Positions 50,225 to 60,999 of a stretch of DNA of 64,000 nt are shown piece after piece (position 1 is the stretch's first letter; the number at the start of each line of letters is the position of its first letter). Source of the stretch: Tubiluchus corallicola (taxonomy: Eukaryota > Priapulida > Priapulimorpha > Priapulimorphida > Tubiluchidae). The translations under genes were made by a program, and so were the position numbers. Under the pieces are notes generated by a model. That model was not told the DNA's origin and made no database searches. It saw only the letters and a program-made list of their open reading frames with translations. The DNA lies in contig JAQGDQ010000251.1 of NCBI GenBank assembly GCA_030141605.1, forward strand, positions 210,486 to 274,485, read 5' to 3'.

Positions 50225-53200
50225 ACTTAGTGTAGTAACCCCCCCCCCCCCAATAAATCCTCTATGATCAAGGAATTTTAAGTCCCTTTCCGTGAAGATC
50301 GTAATGGCTTGGGAGGGGGGATAGTTTTTTACACCTTGATATATCTTTCGCAACAAGAACGGATTTAGTTTTTAACACTAACTTTGAATTCATGTGTTTT
50401 GGAATTAATCTTACAAACTTAATTTTATATATGTGTGTCTGTTACCGGTCTCCTACTCAAGATGCTCCTATCGAGAATGAGTTTATAAATCAGTTACAAT
50501 TGTCTCACGACATGCTAATTAGCAATGTTTGCTATGCAATCATATATATAGGCGATTTTAACGCCAAGTGTGCAGTATGGTACCCTCCTGATGGTGAAAA
50601 TCGTTTTGGTTCCAAATTATAAACATTTACTGTTCAGGATCAACTTTCACAGTTAGAAACACATCCTACCCGTATTTCAGATGTGTCTAGCTCTTTGACT
50701 GACCTCATTATACTGATGCTACCGGTTTAATAACAGAGAGTGGTGTCATGTCACCTATATATACACTTGATCATAACTCTATTTATGGTAAAAAGCTTAT
50801 AAATCTTCCAACTGCAGCTTCCTACCAAAGAACATTTTTTTTATTATAATAGAGCAAACTGGTGTGGTTTAAATCAAGCTATTCATGCTACTGATTGGAA
50901 TTTACTTTTTGCAATTGAAACTGTTGATTCTGTTTATGCTAATTTTATTACTAATTTGTCAAATTTGATTGATGACTGTGTACCACATAGAACCGTAACC
51001 ATTCGGCCTTGGGACAAGTTGTAGATGAACAGCTATGTCAGAAAATTAAGAAAAGCTAAAGAAAAATCTCATAAATACTGCAAACTGCATCAAACTGCCG
51101 AATCTTGGGAGAAATACAAGCGATGTAGGAATTCTTATAATTCTTTAAAAAAAGCCAAATCTGATTATATGAAGAAACTAAATACTAAATTACTCGATTC
51201 ACAAACCTGCCCCAAGGCCTGGTGGAACAGTGTCAATTCATTTTACAAAAGCAAACATGATTTTGTTATTCCACCACTTAAAGTTAACAACTGTATTATA
51301 GCTAATACCAAGCTCAAATGTAATATATTTAACAAATTTTTTGCTGATAACTGTAGTGTAAATTGCGGTAATGCCGTACGTCCTTTCTCTTTGATCACTG
51401 ATAGTGTTTTGTCAACTGTTGACCTGTCTGAGCATATAGTTAGTAATTTCTTGAAACAATGTTCTCAGTCGCTTTCTGTGCCTTTAACGTTATTATTTAA
51501 AATGTCTGTTAACAACGGAATGTTCCCGTCAGTACGGAAAATAACTAATGTTGCTCTTGTATTTAAAAAAAGGTGCTGGGGAACTGATTACTAATTATAG
51601 GACAATTTCTCTACTTTCTTGTGTTTCTAAAATCTTGGAGTAGATTGTGTATAAAGAACTTTATAATTAACTTGTTATTGACAATAATCTGTTGAATGAG
51701 TGTAATTCTGGGTTCAAGCCAGGAGATAGTACAATCAATCAATTGGTATCCATTGTTCACAAAATATACTCTGATCTAGACGCCGGATATGAGGTACGGG
51801 CAGTTTTTCTCGATGTAAGTAAAGCTTTTGACAAGATGTAGCACAAAGGTCTCATATTCAAATTATCTCAGCTTTTGGAATCAGTGGTCCCTCACTACAT
51901 TGGTTAGCTTCTTATTTGTCTGGTAGTAGTTAACAAGTAGTTATGGAAGGTGCCCATCAGTCCCTGGCTGCTGGGGTGCCTCACGGCTCTGGGCTTTTTT
52001 TTGTTTCTTGTCTATGCAAATGACATTACTCATAATATACAGTGTGAGATTTTGCCGACGATACTTCCATAATGGATACAGTCACAGACCCGGTAGATTC
52101 TGCACTGCGACTAAATTTCGACCTAGAGACTTTGCAGTACTTGGCTGATAGATGGTGTGCTACCTTTAATCCACAGAAAGCTGAAGTAATGCTCTTCTCT
52201 CGTAAAATTCAGCAACGTCATCATATGCCACTTTATCTCAATAATATAGCTTTAAAACATGTTAAATCTCATAAGCACCTAGGGATACATTTTACATGTG
52301 ATCTAAAATGGGAACAACATGTAAATGAGATCATCGCATCAGTTCAGCCAAAACTAAGAAACTTGCGAGGTCAAGCGGCTCTAGCCACTATACTGCCGCG
52401 TTCAACTTGTGAATTCTTGTTCAAAACAATTACCCACTTTTGAATACAGTAGTATTGTAATAAATAATAGATAATTTTATGTCGTAAACATGGTTCAACG
52501 CAGTAATAATATAAGAACTAATGGAAGTTAGCCAAATGCGAGGGCAACGTATGACCACGTGGGGTTCTTTACAAGTTGCCCTTATTTAAAGATTAATGAA
52601 TTTGCAGTGGTTGCAATGTGAAGAGAAGGCAGTATTAACTCTTTTAAAATAAAGTCTAATTTAACTCTAGTAAAAGATACAAATTTGTATAAGTCTTACG
52701 AACTAAAGATTTCCTATAAATAAATTTTACTTCATAATTATTTTATGTTATGTTATTTATGAATAAGAATCTTACATAGTTAATCAGATTTTGAATTCCC
52801 TACAATGAAATATATCATTTTAAAGCAATGCATTATATATTTCAAATGTGTGACTTAATATTTTAGCACTGCATTAATTATTGCAATGAATATTTTGAAC
52901 GAACGATTTCACACTGTCTACTAATACGACATGATTCACAACTCCTGTTGTTTCTTTCACAGTTTTTTAAGTTGAGTGAATTTGTGAAAGTGTTTCCAGA
53001 ATATGAGGGCTAAGTACAGAAGCAACTAAGTTGAAACACGCGTGCAGAAAAGGCACTCAATGTTTTTTAACTTGAGTGAATTTGTGAAAGTGTTTCCAGA
53101 ATATGAGAGCTAAGTACAGAAGCAACTAAGTTGAAACACGCGCGGAAAAAAACCGCTTAATGTTTTTTAGACAAAGATCAAGAATGTATAGTAACTGTAA

Positions 53201-54030
53201 TTGTAAAATAAAATATGATATAAAGATGTAAGTGAAGGGAAATAGATAGAAAACTGGCAAAAGAATGGCACAAAATGAATAAGATGTACACTTTAAACTA
53301 TTTTTACAAGACCACATATTTCGCAATTAAGTAAAAACCACATTTTTTGATGCTGTTTAAAGGGACTGATTAACTGTTATATGACTAGGGAGGTTGTTCC
53401 ACAACTTGACCCCATTATGTTGAAAACTGTTGAATCCATGCTGGGTATTAAAGCGAGGCTGAAGGAAATAAAAATGTGTAATAAAAATGAATGTTGTATA
53501 TTTTTAAAAATTGTTTTTATATAGACTAGGCATATATAGACTAGTTTATATATTTAACATATCATTGTTAAATTTGAACATGAACATGAACATGAACAGG
53601 TATTCGAAATTTATCTGTACCATACTAGAATGAGAGTTGGTTTTTGTCAAATTAATTATGATTTGTACCCCAGAAAATGTAAAAATTACGACAGGTCGCT
53701 GGTATCATCTAATTGTCAATGTGGTTCTGCTCATGAAACAGTGGGCCATTACTTAATTAACTGCCCTCTTTACCACCAGGTCAGACACGATTTATTTACA
53801 AATCTCTGCACTCTTTTGTCAGCTTTTAACATCAATGTTTACAGTCTTGCAACAAATGAACTTGTACGTTTGTTCCTGCATGGGAACCATACCCTAGATA
53901 ATTTTGTGATAATCAAGAAGGACATTAAAACAAAGACACACCAGTGTTTTGTTCTCTACAATGAACACGCAGTAGTATCTGAGACAAACTATGTCCTACA
54001 TGTCAATACAAAGTTAAAAGTGCCTATTTA
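50225..54030 (+). pseudogene. Non-LTR retrotransposon (CR1/L2-like), broken, interrupted
   Basis: Endonuclease end: CYRSPTQDAP and IYIGDFNAKCAVWY (the GDFN catalytic motif). Linker frame 51025-51594 (LRKAKEKSHKYCKLHQT ... KAWWNSVNSFYKSK). RT: ITNYRTISLLSCVSKILE, FLDVSKAFDKM, and the catalytic FADD at 52051-52062, running into 52072-52443. The tail at 53630-54031 reads CQCGSAHETVGHYLINCPLY. At least six stops or frameshifts show it is dead. Between about 52450 and 53590 the ORF is replaced by unrelated AT-rich DNA. Family placement (CR1/L2 versus RTE) is inference. Confidence 0.85.
52960..53165. repeat. Tandem duplication, ~103-bp unit x2
   Basis: TTTTTTAAGTTGAGTGAATT through GAAACACGCG occurs twice in a row with few differences, inside the insert that interrupts the LINE. 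Confidence 0.9.
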
Positions 54031-54193
54031 GAAAATAGTGTGATTAAGTTGGTTTGGTTTCAACGAATTAAAGAGAAGCTGGCATGTTGGAAAAGCAGTT
54101 TTCCGAAATTCGCCTAAATGTACTAAAACTTATGAATATAAGAAACTACTTTGTAATATGCGTCTTTAGTGGCGTAATAAGGTCTAAATCGGT

Positions 54194-54467
54194 AGAAATA
54201 GAGAATCTTGAGTACTCTAGAAATAGAGAATCTTGGGTACTCTAGAAATAGAGAATCTTGGGTACTCTAGAAATAGAGAATCTTGGGTACTCTAGAAATA
54301 GAGAATCTTGTGTACTCTAGAAATAGAGAATCTTGGGTACTCTAGAAATAGAGAACCTTGGGTACTCTAGAAATAGAGAATCTTGGGTACTCTAGAAATA
54401 GAGAATCTTGGGTACTCTAGAAATAGAGAATCTTGGGTACTCTAGAAATAGAGAATCTTGGGTACTC
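54194..54467. repeat. 25-bp-unit minisatellite, 11 copies
   Basis: Unit AGAAATAGAGAATCTTGGGT followed by ACTCT, nearly invariant; single-base variants at units 1, 5 and 7. Confidence 0.98.
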
Positions 54468-54499
54468 GGCCAAGCCAAATCTGCAAGTTGGAATAGGTT

Positions 54500-55005
54500 T
54501 TATCATAGCGATCATAGGAAAATTTTCAGGTAAGTACATAAACTAAAGTGTGATTAAGTTTGCTGATCAGGTCAAGGCCAAAGCAAAATTATATTGAACT
54601 CACTCATCTATTTTATTTCAGCAAGCTGAAGAATAAATGCATTGCAAGAATGTTGGTACTTGATAAGGGACAAGGAATTCTGGAATGATCATGTCAGTAG
54701 ATGAGCAATGGAAAGGGATGATGTCATGAACTGAAGATGAGAACATGAACATCATCGATCCGGTAAGTTTGCATGTCTAGTCATACTTGTTGAGATGTTT
54801 TTAATATTCTGCTATGCGTATCTTCTTGATTTGTCCTGGGTTATTATTATTATTTATATTTATTTTCGTGCATCTTTAATAATTGCATGTGTGCAGAGTT
54901 ATCCATGCAGCTCATATTGAACACTCCCAAGGCAAGAGAAACTACGTTTATATGCATGTTCTGTGTCCTGTCCAGTGCTGTGTCCTCCTGTTTTTGAGCC
55001 AGAGT
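54500..55005. repeat. Segmental duplication unit A (partner 55785-56280)
   Basis: Shares AAAATTTTCAGGTAAGTAC, TGATCAGGTCA(A/C)GGCCAAAG, CATGAACATCATCGATCCGG and GTCCAGTGCTGTGTCCTCCT with the second copy at over 90 percent by eye, so the duplication is fairly recent. Confidence 0.85.
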
Positions 55006-55590
55006 GCAGTCATCAGCAAAGAGAAAATCTTTGAATGTGGTTACATGGGTCTTGGTGGTAGCTTGCAAGCGCCTGGAGTTGAAGAGGCTGCCATCTGTTC
55101 TGTATTTTATCTTAATGCCATCCTGGGTGTTTTCAAAAGCATCATGTAGCATGGCAGAGAACATCATGCTGAAGAGTGTTGGAACAAGTACACAGCCCTG
55201 TTTTACCCCATTTGTTACTTCAAAGGCTTCAGACATGTATCCATCATCTAAGACTCTGACCGTCATGCTTTCATGAAACTACCGCTCAATATCAATAAAC
55301 TTTTTCGGGCATCCATATTTTTCCATGATCTTCCAGAGGCCATTCCTACTGACAGTATCAAAAATCTTGGTGAAGTCTATGAATGTTGTGAAGAGGCTGA
55401 TGTTCTGTTCTTGGCACTTCTCTTGAAGTTGTCTTGCAGCAAAGATCATATCCACCATTCCTCTGCCTGCTCTAAAGCTACACTGGCTCTCTGGGAGGTC
55501 TTTCTCCAGGTGCAACAACAGTCGATTTAGTAGGACACGTGCCAGGATCTTAGCTGCTATGGAAACATACAATGTAAGTAAATACATATA
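54850..55590 (-). pseudogene. Non-LTR retrotransposon RT fragment, family B copy 1
   Basis: Minus frame: KILARVLLNRLLLHLEKDLP, CSFRAGRGMVDMIFAARQLQ, TFIDFTKIFDTVSRNGLW, then an in-frame TAG, then NGVKQGCVLVPTLFSMMFSA and the catalytic FADD (DFLFADDC). This is the RT core without endonuclease. Strongly similar to 57373-58870. Confidence 0.9.
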
Positions 55591-55784
55591 TTTTTTAATT
55601 ATATTGTATTTTTATAATCCAGCAATTTCTTGCAATTTAGTCTAATTAATGCCAACTCTTATTAATTCGATGACTAACGAAGTTTATTTATAACTAGATA
55701 TTGTGTTTAGTAAGATTTAGAACTGCAAAATTAACTATGACAAAATAGACATAATAATTATCAAAAATTATTATTGATATGGAA

Positions 55785-56280
55785 AATTTTCAGGTAAACA
55801 ACAGGTAAGTACTTAAACTAAAGTGTGGTTAAGTTTGCTGATCAGGTCACGGCCAAAGCAAAATTATATTGAACTTACTCATCTATTTTATTTCAGCAAG
55901 CTGAAGAACAAATGCACTGCAAGAATGTTGGTACTTGGTAAGGGATAAGGAATTCTGGAATGATCACGTCAGTAGATGAGCAGTGGAAAGGGATATATGA
56001 TGTCACGAACTGAACATGAACATCATCGATCCGGTAAGTTTGCATGTCTAGTCATACTTGTTGAGATGTTTTTAATAATGTGCTATGTGGCAGTATCCTC
56101 TTGATTTGTCCTCGGTTTTTATTATTTATACTTATTTTCGTGCATTTTTAATAATTGCATGTGCGCAGAGTTATCTATGCAGCTCATAGTGAACACTCCC
56201 AAAGCAAGAGAAACTACGTTTGTATGCATGTTCTGTGTCCTGTCCAGTGCTGTGTCCTCCTGTTTTTGAGCCAGGACCAC
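55785..56280. repeat. Segmental duplication unit A, copy 2
   Basis: Second copy of 54500-55005, with a 7-8-bp deletion near GAACTGAACATGAAC and substitutions. It ends at GAGCCAG where the LINE sequence of copy 1 continues. Confidence 0.85.
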
Positions 56281-56510
56281 AGTTTATGCGATTAAGTGAA
56301 GTCGAGTTTTTGTGCATGGCTGAATGTAAGTTATCACTGACACAGTCAAAAACGCCATCTAGTCTATACCTTATACTGGTCTTGCAGTAGTTATTATTAA
56401 TATTTTCTGAACAGTTTATTGCACAAGCCCCACTTTGCATAGTAAACAATCTTGTTCAGATACATAACTGAATCCTATTGATTTGCCCTAGGTTTCACTT
56501 ATTTAAGATT
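56275..56510. repeat. Duplicated ~220-bp block (partner 56745-56965)
   Basis: Both contain GACACAGTCAAAAAC, CATCTAGTCTATACC, TACTGGTCTTGCAGTAGTTA and CATAACTGAATC. No coding sense seen. Confidence 0.8.
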
Positions 56511-56744
56511 ATGCAATATTTGCAGAATGTTATTGAAATAAATCATTCATTATTGTTTCTCCACTACAACAGCGAATAACTCCAAAACTAGAGTACCTAG
56601 AGTTGCCAAACTTGTACGGTAGACACTAAGGGTAAGGGCTCAGGCAACGGTATAGCCCTGGATCAAAATTCGTGAAGTGGACGAATATTTATTTTCCCCT
56701 GGCTGTATGTGCCCCTTTAGTATTTGAGCTAGGCTGCAATTTAT

Positions 56745-56965
56745 GATGTGTGATTAAGGGTCGACTTACTCTGCACGGCTGAATATGAGATACCAGTGTT
56801 TTTGACACAGTCAAAAACCTCATCTAGTCTATACCTGATACTGGTCTTGCAGTAGTTATTTTTAATATTTTCTGAACAGTATGTTGCACGACTCACACTA
56901 TGTATAGTGAACGATCGTGTTCAGGTACATAACTGAATCTTATTGATTTCTCCCAGGTTTTTATT
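56745..56965. repeat. Duplicated ~220-bp block, copy 2
   Basis: Partner of 56275-56510. Between about 56965 and 57370 I see nothing recognisable. Confidence 0.8.
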
Positions 56966-57372
56966 ATTTAGAATATATAATACTTGTTAGCTATAATACT
57001 TCCTAGAAAGAATGTTATTGAAAATCAACTGTTCTGTGGGGGAGTTGGTGTAATTGGAATGTTTAAAGTCTGCAAAAATTGTTTGCTGTTAGATCTGAGC
57101 AAGTTTTTGTAAACCACTATCAATCATAAACTCCAAATAATTTTACTCAGCAGCTTATTATTTTGAAGTTTTATGTGTGATCTCTTTCCACTGAATATTT
57201 TACGAATGCATCACTGCCAAAAACCAGGTATTATCTACCCATCATTGCTTAGTTTACTTTAGTTATTGTAATTTCGTACAAGCATTTAATTTCATAATAT
57301 GTAAATTTGCTTAATGGAAACATGATGTTCATCCTTCGAATCGAAGATGACCATAGTGACAGGGATAAAGGG

Positions 57373-58870
57373 TCAGTTTGGGGGGTTGTCATTCCTTTGA
57401 TGAGCTCGAAGTTGACTGACTAGGCCAATTCTGGCCTTGAAACTTCTTTGGCATTTGGCACAGGTGAGGTTGGTTGGGCAGTGTCACATGCCTCGCTTCT
57501 CCTCTGCCTCGTCAATTCTTTTCGCCTCTGCTATCTTAGCACCTAGCACCATGCTGAGCGATCTTGTGCAAGGGTTTCCATTGAGCGGATATCTGCTGAG
57601 CTCCTTGAGTGAGGCCTTCAGGCTGTCTTTGAAGCGTTTCTTTGGTCGTCCAACGTTTCTCTTTCCAGACACAAGTTCTCCATAGAGCATCTTCTTTGGT
57701 ATGCGGTTGTCTGTATTGCGAATCACATGGCCTGCCCACCGAACTTGTGTTTTGAGGAGGAGTGTATGGATGCTGGGGAGGTCAGCTCTTTTAAGTACCT
57801 CTGTGTCTGGCACCTTGTCCTGCCACTTGATGTGCAGGATTTTCCTCAGACAGCCCATGTGAAAGTAGTTAAGCTGTTTTACGTGTCTCCTATATAATGT
57901 CCAGGATTCGCTGGCATAGCGGAGAGTAGTGATGATGACAGCTCTATACACCTTCAATTTTGTGGTGGTTCTGATGCCTCTCCATCCCATACGTTGGAGC
58001 GGAGTCTTCCAAATGAAGCACTAGCCTTGGCAATTCTGTTGTTGATTTCTGTATCGATGTTGGCAGCTGCGGTAAAGGTGCTCCCCAGGTATGTGAAGCT
58101 GTCAACAGAGATAAGTTCTTGACCATTCACTAAGATCTTTGGCTGAATCTGTGGGGCGCCTGGGGCTGGTTAGTACATAACTTCAGTTTTCTTTGTAGAG
58201 ATTCTTAGGCCGTAGTTCTTGCAGACTGATGCAAAGTGGTTCATTTTGTTTTGCATTTCTTCTTGGGAGGTGGCACTGAGAGTTCAGTCACATCAGCAAA
58301 GCGAAAGTCTTTGACTGTGGTTACATGGGTCTTGGTGGTAGCTTGCAAGTGCCTGGAGTTGAAGAGGCCCCCATCTGTTCTGTATTTTATCTTAATGCCA
58401 TCCTGGGTGTTTTAAAAAGCATCATGTAACATGGCAGAGAACATCATGCTGAAGAGTGTTGGAGCGAATACACAGCCCTGTTTTACCCCATTTGTTACTC
58501 AAAGGCTTCAGACATGTATCCATCATCTAGGACTCTGACCATCATGCCTTCATGAAACTACCGCTCAATATCAATAAACTTCTTTGGGCATCCATATTTT
58601 TCCATGATCTTCCAGAGGCCATTCCTACTGACAGTATCAAAAGCCTTGCTGAGGTCTATGAATGTTGTGAAGAGGCTGACGTTCTGTTCTTGGCACTTCT
58701 CTTGAAGTTGTCTTGCAGCAAAGATCATATCCACCATTCCTCTGCCTGCCCTAAAGCCACACTGGTTCTCTGGGAGAAGGTCTTTCTCCGGGTGCAGCAA
58801 CAGTTTATTTAGTAGGACACGTGCCAGGATCTTACCTGCTATGGAAACATACAATGTAAGTAAATACATA
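57373..58870 (-). pseudogene. Non-LTR retrotransposon, family B copy 2 (RT to zinc-finger tail)
   Basis: Minus strand: RT N-part 58869-58558 (KILARVLLNKLLLHPEKDLL, CGFRAGRGMVDM, FIDLSKAFDTVSRNGLW), the same TAG stop as copy 1, NGVKQGCVFAPTLFSMMFSA, then frameshifts. The C-terminal frame 57990-57484 reads RAVIITTLRYASESWTLYRR, KWQDKVPDTEVLKRADLPSI, WAGHVIR. After a frameshift a zinc-finger-like tail CAKCQRSFKARIGL ends at TGA 57375-57373. No endonuclease part is seen. Confidence 0.9.
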
Positions 58871-59075
58871 TTTTTTTAATTATATCGTATTTTTATAATC
58901 CAGCAATTTCTTGCAATTTAGTCTAATTAATGCCAACTCTTATTAATTCGATGACTAGCGAAGTTTACTTATAACTAGATATTGTGTTTAGCAAGATTTA
59001 GGACTGCAAAATTAACTATGACAAAATACACATAATAATTATCAAAAATTATTATTGATATGGAAAAGTTTATTA
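58870..59075. repeat. Flank shared with 55590-55790
   Basis: TTTTATAATCCAGCAATTTC, GCCAACTCTTATTAATTCGA and ATTATTATTGATATGGAAAA occur in both. The two LINE copies therefore share flanking DNA, which shows segmental duplication rather than independent insertion. Confidence 0.85.
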
Positions 59076-59219
59076 GATTGGAGTAAATTTCATTATCTTA
59101 GCGTGATATTAATGGGTTTAATTTGTCGAACTGACGTAATTATCCTTATTGCATTTTTTAGTTAAGTACAAAATTGTAAAGTGACTTTTTCATTTTGCAG
59201 ACAGCAGAAAAGTGAGTTG

Positions 59220-60248
59220 AAATATGGTAGTCATTGATTCTAGTACTGTCATTTATAGTCTTCACTATCAAGAAAATGCGAGCATAGTATGTGGACTAAA
59301 TAAGTCAGGCTTTGATGTAGATTCAGCATTTTAGGAGGCTTACTTGTGTGCTGCTAGAAAAATCACAGCTGAGTTCAAGTTCATTGCTGAGATATCACAA
59401 GATCATTTTGGTAGCCTTACTGTGAAACAGCTGAAAAATAGTTGTAGACAAAAGGGTTGAAAGTCTCTGGAACTAAAATTAAACTAGTTAAAAGGGCCAG
59501 GCACAACCAGCTTCAGAAGTCCACAGTGAAAAGAGTGTGCTCTTCCAATGCAGAAGTCTCACTTACAGATAGCACAAGTCAAGTCTCAACTTCCAGGTTA
59601 AATCATGTCAAATCAAGTCTAAGGTAAAATCAGCTTCTTTATCCCAAAAGGCAGACGTTTTGCAAAGCATTGTTAGAACTAGAGGAAAAGAAGAAAAACC
59701 TTTGCAGGCTGCATCAGTATTTGATGACGAGGAGCAGATTTTGAAGAAAACAAGGCAATACTTGAAAAATAAGATGAAACAATTGGGTACTACTAGAAAA
59801 CAATATCTTATATATCAGAAAATTAAAAATATGAAATAGCATAATTGTGATTATGAACATTCAGGTGCTGGCAGCAGCTTTTTCGATTAATTTCAGGCAG
59901 ACAAGTTGGTGATACCACCTAGTGTCAAAAATTGGATTGAAGAAAATTGGAAACTGAAATAAATGATCAGGCCTATGTCACACCAGCCACAAGGGATGTA
60001 TATGCTGTGGGTGCCATAGTTCTAGAGAATTTCCTGAAAGTGATAGAAAATGATTACTAACAAAATTGTGCTTACATAATGCAGTTTATGCTCAGAAAAA
60101 AATCAGTTACAAAATTGCAAGCAATTTAAGAGCTAAACAAACTAAGTCTGATTCGCAAAGAAGATTTAAGTTTGTTTTAAGCATTTGGGTCACGGAAACC
60201 ACAAAGCTGTTTACTATCATCTTCGTGGATGCAAAAATCAAACTGTAA
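59220..60248 (+). pseudogene. Decayed coding sequence with SAP-like domain
   Basis: From 59226 the frame reads VVIDSSTVIYSLHYQENAS and on to FGSLTVKQLKNSCRQKG. A one-base frameshift then gives GLKVSGTKIKLVKRARH, so together the pieces form a SAP (DNA-binding helix-extended-helix) motif. Further in-frame pieces are DDEEQILKKTRQYLKNKMKQ (59718 on), a Cys/His cluster HKGCICCGCHSS (about 59988) and KISYKIASNLRAKQTKSD (60096 on). Several stops separate them. The parent could be a domesticated or transposon-borne gene; no transposase catalytic motif is visible. Confidence 0.5.
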
Positions 60249-60332
60249 AAAGAAGCACTCAGTCTTACTAGGTGAGGATTTTTCTTCATGACAGAAAACA
60301 AGACCGCAGAAGAGTAACAATTAGAAGTCAAG

Positions 60333-60980
60333 AATACAATGTGTTACATTTGATAGCAGCCAAGAATACAATGTGTTACATTTGATAGCAGCCAAGAATA
60401 CAATGTGTTACATTTGATAGCAGCCAAGAAGACAATGTGTTACATTTGATAGCAGCCAAGAAGACAATGTGTTACATTTGATAGCAGCCAAGAAGACAAT
60501 GTGTTACATTTGATAGCAGCCAAGAAGACAATGTGTTACATTTGATAGCAGCCAAGAAGACAATGTGTTACATTTGATAGCAGCCAAGAAACAATGTGTT
60601 ACATTTGATAGCAGCCAAGAAACAATGTGTTACATTTGATAGCAGCCAAGAAGACAATGTGTTACATTTGATAGCAGCCAAGAAGACAATGTGTTACATT
60701 TGATAGCAGCCAAGAAGACAATGTGTTACATTTGATAGCAGCCAAGAAGACAATGTGTTACATTTGATAGCAGCCAAGAAGACAATGTGTTACATTTGAT
60801 AGCAGCCAAGAAGACAATGTGTTACATTTGATAGCAGCCAAGAAGACAATGTGTTACATTTGATAGCAGCCAAGAAGACAATGTGTTACATTTGATAGCA
60901 GCCAAGAAGACAATGTGTTACATTTGATAGCAGCCAAGAAGACAATGTGTTACATTTGATAGCAGCCAAGAAGACAATGT
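60333..60980. repeat. 32-bp-unit minisatellite, about 20 copies
   Basis: Unit GACAATGTGTTACATTTGAT followed by AGCAGCCAAGAA, almost identical across the array. The first two units have AATACAATG and two middle units lack two bases. It abuts the end of the decayed SAP-like gene. Confidence 0.98.
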
Positions 60981-60999
60981 AGTTTTACCTTTTGTGTTA

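Noticed and set aside
50039-50356. 105-codon minus-strand open frame
   Set aside because: Antisense to the start of the plus-strand LINE endonuclease region and contains a poly-Gly run from a C-tract.
54883-55530. Several plus-strand open frames of 85-90 codons
   Set aside because: Antisense shadows of the minus-strand reverse transcriptase; the same shadows recur at 58552-58812.
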